Positions 59,471-64,000 of a stretch of 64,000 bases of DNA are shown one piece after another (positions within the stretch are counted from its first letter, which is position 1; each line of letters begins with the position of its first letter). The stretch comes from Marinobacter lipolyticus (lineage in GTDB: Bacteria > Pseudomonadota > Gammaproteobacteria > Pseudomonadales > Oleiphilaceae). Location: assembly GCF_018424605.1 (NCBI RefSeq), contig NZ_QTKT01000001.1, forward strand, positions 186,001-250,000. Direction: 5' to 3'. The position numbers and the translations under genes were made by a program. A model generated the notes under the pieces. The model was not told the DNA's origin and did not search any database. It saw nothing but the letters and a program-made list of their open reading frames with translations.

Positions 59471-60738
59471 AGGCTCAGAATGTTGTCGCGTTTATTGCCG
59501 GGTTTGGCAAATACCAGTTGGGATACGCCAATGGCCCGCTCACTGAAGCCTGCCTCGCAATAGGCGAAGTAGAAGTGCCACAGGCGCCGGAACGCTTTAT
59601 CGTAACCCAGCGGTTCCAGGGTATCGCGGTTGGCCATGAAACGGTCGCACCAGTCGTGCAACGTTCTGGCGTAATGGAAGCCGATGTCTTCAGCATGGGT
59701 GAGTACCAGATCACTCTCCTGGCGCACCGAGTCCAGAATGGCACCGAACGAGGGAATGAAGCTGCCCGGAAAGATGAAGCGCTGGATGAAGTCTACGTTG
59801 CGCAGGGCACGCTGGTACCGTTGTTCGGGCATGTTGATGGCCTGCACAAGAGCAAGACCATCCGGTTTGAGCAGGGTGCTGATCTGACGGAAATAGCTGT
59901 CCAGAAACTGCGGCCCCACCGCCTCGATCATCTCGATTGATACCAACTTATCGAACTGCCCCTGAAGGTCGCGGTAGTCGTCGAACAACAAGGTAACTCT
60001 GTCTTCGAGGCCGGCGTCCGCCACGCGCTCCCGTGCCAGGGCCAGTTGCTCTTCGGAAATGGTCGTGGTGGTTACATGGCAACCGTAATGCTTTGCCGCA
60101 TGGATGGCGAACCCGCCCCAGCCGGTACCGATTTCGATCACCCGATCCCCGGGACGAAGGTCCAGCTTCTGGCAGATGGTGTCGAGCTTGTGCACCGCCG
60201 CTTCTTCCAGGGTGCTTTCGGCGCTCGGATAGATGGCAGAGGAATACATCATGGTCGGATCAAGGAACGTCTCAAAGAGGTCGTTGCCGAGGTCATAGTG
60301 CGCGCTGATGTTCTTGCGGGAGCCGGCTTTGGTGTTGCGGTTCAGCCAGTGCAGGCCTTTCAGGGCCGGTTTGGTAACCCAGCTGAAACGATCCTCGAAT
60401 TCATTCATCCGGTTGACGTTGCGAGTGAAAAACCGCAGGAGCGAGACCAGATTGGGCGTGTCCCAATCGCCGGAAACCCAGGATTCCGCCGCGCCAACGC
60501 TGCCTCCGGTCAGCAGGTCACGCCAGGTGCTGTGATGGTGTATGTGCAGTTCCGCCGGGGGATAGTTATTACTGCCATCGCCGAACACCATGTCGTCGTG
60601 GCCGGGTTCGCGGATGGTCAGAATGCCATCTTTCAGCAACGCCAGCTGCTGACAGACCAGGCGTCTGGCCACCCGGCTGGTCACCGGCATGCTGGCATCG
60701 CCGTTGGCGGTCTGTAACGAGGTATTCAGGTTCTCCAT
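59467..60738 (-). CDS. cfa: Cyclopropane-fatty-acid synthase-like phospholipid methyltransferase
   Basis: SAM-dependent enzyme acting on unsaturated acyl chains of membrane phospholipids. The 423 residues align well with E. coli Cfa: HYDLGNDLFETFLDP, the SAM loop IEIGTGWGG (201-209), FIFPGSFIPS. Aligned from memory of the E. coli sequence, the bicarbonate ligands Glu239, Ile268 and Tyr317 are kept (Glu272, Ile301, Tyr356), but Cys139 is Ser167 and His266 is Gln299. It may therefore methylate without making a cyclopropane ring. It overlaps DUF1365 by 13 nt and DUF2878 by 4 nt. Confidence 0.88.
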   Translation of the reverse strand: MENLNTSLQTANGDASMPVTSRVARRLVCQQLALLKDGILTIREPGHDDMVFGDGSNNYPPAELHIHHHSTWRDLLTGGSVGAAESWVSGDWDTPNLVSLLRFFTRNVNRMNEFEDRFSWVTKPALKGLHWLNRNTKAGSRKNISAHYDLGNDLFETFLDPTMMYSSAIYPSAESTLEEAAVHKLDTICQKLDLRPGDRVIEIGTGWGGFAIHAAKHYGCHVTTTTISEEQLALARERVADAGLEDRVTLLFDDYRDLQGQFDKLVSIEMIEAVGPQFLDSYFRQISTLLKPDGLALVQAINMPEQRYQRALRNVDFIQRFIFPGSFIPSFGAILDSVRQESDLVLTHAEDIGFHYARTLHDWCDRFMANRDTLEPLGYDKAFRRLWHFYFAYCEAGFSERAIGVSQLVFAKPGNKRDNILSL

Positions 60739-61646
60739 GAGCTTACCCTTCCACTTGTGCGATCAATCGTGTTGTTCTCTGTCACATCCGTTCCGCTGTC
60801 CCCGGTTCCGACCCGGAAGGACGGATCGCTATCAGGCAGTTTGTCCGGATGCGTGTAAAACGGCGCGCCTTTCAATTTGAGCTTCAGCGCATGCCAGTAA
60901 ATACCGGCCGCAACCTTGAAGGCTTCAACGGGAAAACGGCGCAACGTCCGATGCAGTTGTTTACGATCCAGGGGACGGCGTTGGACTACCAGCGTGGCAT
61001 CAAATTGCTTTCGCTCGTTTTCCAGCACGTTCATGTGAATACGCAATTCCGGCCCGCGGAAGCTGAAGGTCCACTGGTAATGCTGGGCCATGCCGTTGAA
61101 AGGCGAGACGTGAAAGCGCTTCTGGAAGCCGAAATGCTCGGTGCGCCAGCCTGATGGGTTCTGCTCGCTGCCCACGGTTTCGAGGCAGTAGAGATGACGC
61201 TCGTGCCAGGGTGTGTTGGTGATCTGGGCGAGGATAACTTTGGGCACCGCTCCGGTATCGGGCTGATCTCCCTTGCGGTAGCAGAAATAGAAACTCACCG
61301 GGTTGAACACATATCCGAGGTAACGGGGATGGGTGATCAGTTCCACCGGCCCGTCCGGTCGCCAGCCAGTAGCCTGTTCAGCCTGGTCGCAGACCGCTTT
61401 AAGCAGATCCGGAGAGGTCGGCCGGAAATAGTCCTTGCGATGCAGGGACAGCCAGTTGAAGCGCTCACTGGAGAACCACGGGCTGATAAGGGTTACCCGG
61501 TCCCATTCGCCCAGTTCCAGCGCCAGCATGCCGGTGCGGTAGCTGAACTGGTGGCCCACCGGGGACTTTCGCCGGTGGCGGATTTGTCCCTCCAGCCACT
61601 GGCTGGCCAGCGGACGGTCCGCGCCGACTGTGGCGCTGCCGGACAT
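60726..61646 (-). CDS. DUF1365 family protein
   Basis: Conserved protein of unknown biochemistry found almost always with cfa and an FAD oxidoreductase. The 306 residues contain the family stretches HRRKSPVGHQFSYRTGMLALEL, HPRYLGYVFNPVSFYFCY, AQITNTPWHERHLYCL and FQKRFHVSPFNGMAQHYQW. ATG 61646 lies 2 nt after the FAD oxidoreductase stop; a longer frame reaching 62123 lies inside that gene and is rejected. Confidence 0.88.
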   Translation of the reverse strand: MSGSATVGADRPLASQWLEGQIRHRRKSPVGHQFSYRTGMLALELGEWDRVTLISPWFSSERFNWLSLHRKDYFRPTSPDLLKAVCDQAEQATGWRPDGPVELITHPRYLGYVFNPVSFYFCYRKGDQPDTGAVPKVILAQITNTPWHERHLYCLETVGSEQNPSGWRTEHFGFQKRFHVSPFNGMAQHYQWTFSFRGPELRIHMNVLENERKQFDATLVVQRRPLDRKQLHRTLRRFPVEAFKVAAGIYWHALKLKLKGAPFYTHPDKLPDSDPSFRVGTGDSGTDVTENNTIDRTSGRVSSWRT

Positions 61647-61648
61647 GG

Positions 61649-62914
61649 TCAGAGCTCCACGCCAAATGCTTTGGTCACCCGCAGCGCACTGCGTACGCCG
61701 TCTTCGTGGAAACCATTGAACCAGTACGCGCCGCAGAAATGGCTGCGGTTGCGATTGCCGATATCGTCGTAGCGATTCTGCGCGGCCACCGCTTCCAGGG
61801 TGAACACCGGGTGGGCGTAATCGAATCGTTTGATAACCCGGCTCTCGTCGATATCCTGGCTGCGATTCAGCGTCACACAGAAGGTCTCCGGCGCATCGTC
61901 GAAGTTCTGCAGAATGTTCATGTTGTAGGTGACCGAGACCGGTTCGGTGCTGTGCCGGGGTATGAAGTAGTTCCACGCCGCCCATGCCCGTCGGTTGGAT
62001 GGCAACACCGAACTGTCGGTGTGCAGAACCACGTCGTTGCGCTGATAGGCAATGGCGCCAAGGACCGATCGTTCGTTGTCCGTCGGATCCGCAAGCATGG
62101 CCAGTGCCTGGTCGCTGTGACACGCGAAAATGACCTGGTCAAAGGTGTGTTCTTCTCCTCGTACCGTCAGCACGACCTTGTCCGGATGGCGGACCACTGA
62201 CGTCACCGGGCTGTTCAATCGTGTGGTGTTGCCCAGGCGGTCCATCATTTTGTGAACGTACTGTGCAGACCCCCCGGAAATGACGCGCCAGGTAGGTCGA
62301 TCGTCGACCGAGAGCATGCCGTGGTTATTAAAGAACTGGAGGAAAAAGCGGATCGGAAAGCGCTCGAGCACGATCTCGGGAGCCGACCAGATGGCCGCGC
62401 CCATGGGCACGATGTAGTAGTTGCGGAAATAGCGGGAATACCCCTTACGGTTCAGGTATCCGCCCAGCGTTTCCTGGTTGTCGATGGCGCCGGAGGCCAG
62501 ATCCTCGCGGGTTTCCCGGTTGAACCGCAGGATCTCGCGAATCATCTTGAGAAACGGCAGATTAAACAGGTTGCTGCGTTGGGCGAACAGTGTGTTCAGG
62601 CTGGTGCCGTTGTACTGCAAGCCACTGGCATTGCAATCCACACTGAAGCTCATGTCGCTGACTTCCGAGGGCACGCCCAATCGGTCCATCAGTTTCATGA
62701 AATTGGGGTAGGTCCAGTCATTGAACACGATAAAGCCCGTGTTGACCGGCCACTGGCGCCCACCGGCGTCGACACTTTCGGTGTTGGTGTGGCCGCCGGC
62801 GTAGTCGGCGGCCTCGAAAACTTCTACGTCGTGATGTTCTGCAAGCAGCCAGGCAGCAGTGAGGCCGGAAACTCCGGCGCCAATGACAGCAATGCGCTGA
62901 CGTGGTTCGTTCAT
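61649..62914 (-). CDS. FAD-dependent amine-oxidase-like oxidoreductase
   Basis: Flavoprotein of the amine oxidase/phytoene desaturase superfamily, 421 residues. It starts with the dinucleotide fold RIAVIGAGVSGLTAAWLLAEHHDVEVFEA (GxGxxG at 12-17), followed by the second FAD motif GGHTNT and a C-terminal HFCGAYWFNGFHEDGV that should close the flavin site. In cfa clusters of this type it probably oxidises or reduces the modified acyl chain; the substrate is not known. It is 2 nt before DUF1365 and 14 nt after the SDR gene. Confidence 0.85.
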   Translation of the reverse strand: MNEPRQRIAVIGAGVSGLTAAWLLAEHHDVEVFEAADYAGGHTNTESVDAGGRQWPVNTGFIVFNDWTYPNFMKLMDRLGVPSEVSDMSFSVDCNASGLQYNGTSLNTLFAQRSNLFNLPFLKMIREILRFNRETREDLASGAIDNQETLGGYLNRKGYSRYFRNYYIVPMGAAIWSAPEIVLERFPIRFFLQFFNNHGMLSVDDRPTWRVISGGSAQYVHKMMDRLGNTTRLNSPVTSVVRHPDKVVLTVRGEEHTFDQVIFACHSDQALAMLADPTDNERSVLGAIAYQRNDVVLHTDSSVLPSNRRAWAAWNYFIPRHSTEPVSVTYNMNILQNFDDAPETFCVTLNRSQDIDESRVIKRFDYAHPVFTLEAVAAQNRYDDIGNRNRSHFCGAYWFNGFHEDGVRSALRVTKAFGVEL

Positions 62915-62928
62915 CAGGGAGATTCCTG

Positions 62929-63711
62929 TCAGTTGTTGCCTTGCCGGGCCATGGCCGCGGACAGTCGGTCAATCATCGGTCGTGGAAGCGCGCTCAACAG
63001 GCGCAGCGTCCAGGTGAAACGTTTCGGGAACGCAATATCATTCCGCCCCCTGGCCAACCCGTTCACGATACGCTCGGCTGCATCGTCCGCGCTGACCAGG
63101 AAGGGCATGGGAAAATCATTGCGATCGGTAAGCGGCGTTTTGACAAAGCCCGGCGACACCACCACAACCTCAATGCCCTCGGCAGCCAGGTCCGCCCGCA
63201 GTGCGTGAGCGAAATAACTGAGCGCCGCCTTGGAAGCACCGTAGCCCTCAGCCCTGGCAAACGGAAACCACCAGGCCGAGGAACTGACAATGACCAGCGT
63301 CGCGGGCTCGCCCCGTTCCCGGGACCGGCGCAGGGCCGGCAATGCAATGTCGAGGCAACGGGCGGTGCCGATGACATTGGTGTTGAGGTTGTTGGCGATG
63401 ATGTCGCTCTGGTAATCCTTTATTTCCAGGTATTCGCAGGTGCCGGCATTGAGGATCACCATGTTCAGGTTGCCGTGGCTTTCCAGCTCGCCGGCGACGG
63501 CCTGAAGCTGACTGCTGTCCGTGGTGTCTGCCGCTGCGGTTATCACCCGCTCAGGGGCCTGCTTGGCCAGCGCGTCCAGTGGCGCCTGTCGACGACCAGT
63601 GACAATCAATCGGTGGCCCTGCTCAATTAGTTTGCGCGATACCGCCTCGCCAATGCCGGATCCAGCGCCGGTAATCCAGATATTGGCTGGCTGTTGAAGT
63701 CTTTTGCTCAT
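62929..63711 (-). CDS. Short-chain dehydrogenase/reductase
   Basis: NAD(P)-dependent classical SDR of 260 residues: cofactor loop TGAGSGIG (14-21), NAG at 88-90, catalytic Ser about 144, Tyr157 and Lys161 (YGASK). A C-terminal patch of basic residues is compatible with lipid-phase substrates. The substrate is unknown. It overlaps the upstream NTF2-like gene by 4 nt. Confidence 0.88.
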   Translation of the reverse strand: MSKRLQQPANIWITGAGSGIGEAVSRKLIEQGHRLIVTGRRQAPLDALAKQAPERVITAAADTTDSSQLQAVAGELESHGNLNMVILNAGTCEYLEIKDYQSDIIANNLNTNVIGTARCLDIALPALRRSRERGEPATLVIVSSSAWWFPFARAEGYGASKAALSYFAHALRADLAAEGIEVVVVSPGFVKTPLTDRNDFPMPFLVSADDAAERIVNGLARGRNDIAFPKRFTWTLRLLSALPRPMIDRLSAAMARQGNN

Positions 63712-64000
63712 CCCGCCTGCTTCCTTATCCAGCGAATAATCGGCCCGAGAAGCGGGAGGTTTTCGTAGAGCAGTTGCCCGATATCAAAGTAGTCGCGGTG
63801 CTGCGTAACCTTGCCATCCCGGATGACCAGACGGCTCATGCCGTCGACCAGAATTTCCCGACCACGGCGAATACGTTTGTGGCGTAGATGCATGACCCAG
63901 CTGATGCCGACGTTTTCGCCGTTTACCACAGGTTCGCCAAACTCGAAGTGGCACGACAGCACGTTTCCGTAGGCTCCGGCGAAGTAGTGGGTGAGCTGGT
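63708..64000 (-). CDS. NTF2-like (SnoaL-type) protein, truncated by the window edge
   Basis: C-terminal 96 residues of a protein that continues beyond base 64000. The frame is open to the edge (QLTHYFAGAYGNVLSCHFEFGEP), then ISWVMHLRHKRIRRGREILVDG, SRLVIRDGKVTQHRDYFDIGQLLYENLPLLG. This is the usual NTF2-like beta-sheet ending, with a hydrophobic tail helix. Such a gene commonly heads the SDR-FAD-DUF1365-cfa cluster. Its true start and any regulator genes lie outside. Confidence 0.8.
   Translation of the reverse strand, partial: QLTHYFAGAYGNVLSCHFEFGEPVVNGENVGISWVMHLRHKRIRRGREILVDGMSRLVIRDGKVTQHRDYFDIGQLLYENLPLLGPIIRWIRKQAG

Noticed and set aside
60726..62123. N-terminal 159-codon extension of the DUF1365 protein.
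   Set aside because: It lies inside the FAD oxidoreductase gene out of frame; family similarity begins after ATG 61646.

Overview
This window reads as core chromosome of a marine gammaproteobacterium, most likely Marinobacter or a close relative. The basis is gene order and protein families, not a database match. The order asd-fimV-truA-trpF-trpB-trpA-accD-folC-dedD-cvpA-purF-metZ, then ftsK-lolA-rarA-serS-SUMT, fabI/yejFEBA/mltD/gloB/rnhA/dnaQ/fimL, sohB, cysI, metH, nfuA and tusDCBE, is the Pseudomonas-type arrangement, with trpBA lying between trpF and accD. There is no sign of a prophage, insertion sequence, CRISPR array or integrase. Coding density is high and composition looks even throughout.

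Layout. 0-23 kb: plus-strand biosynthetic and cell-envelope genes covering lysine/threonine/methionine entry (asd), type IV pilus assembly (fimV), tRNA pseudouridylation, tryptophan, fatty acid and folate synthesis, purine synthesis (purF), methionine (metZ), chromosome segregation (ftsK), lipoprotein carrier (lolA), replication-fork maintenance (rarA), serS and siroheme synthesis. This block faces a minus-strand DAHP synthase. 23-26 kb: a DUF1631-like protein with a PilZ (c-di-GMP) partner, then fabI. 26-32 kb: Yej peptide importer. 32-39 kb: mltD, gloB, a methyltransferase, rnhA, dnaQ, fimL and an SCP2-like protein. 39-41.5 kb: sohB and an acrylyl-CoA reductase-type oxidoreductase.

41.5-56 kb is unusually rich in sulfur chemistry: sulfite reductase with its DUF934 partner, B12-dependent methionine synthase, the NfuA Fe-S carrier, the tusDCBE sulfur relay (its TusE carries a DsrC-like second cysteine), a DUF442 rhodanese/phosphatase-like protein and a split YeeE/YedE transporter. 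A tRNA-Ser(UGA) with a clear promoter and hemH lie among them. 56-58 kb: a phasin, a TetR regulator and exonuclease III.

58.2-64 kb is a minus-strand operon of seven or more genes with start/stop overlaps or short gaps throughout: NTF2-like, SDR, FAD oxidoreductase, DUF1365, a cyclopropane-synthase homologue, DUF2878 and a secreted 247-aa protein. The Cfa homologue lacks two of the residues that hold the catalytic bicarbonate in E. coli Cfa (Cys139 to Ser, His266 to Gln). The operon may therefore make a different modified lipid, and it is the best candidate here for incompletely described biology. Other items worth attention are a 34-residue single-span membrane protein facing a DUF2970 gene, an orphan terminator upstream of the yeeE-type gene, a probable IscR-type site before nfuA, and repeats before fimV.
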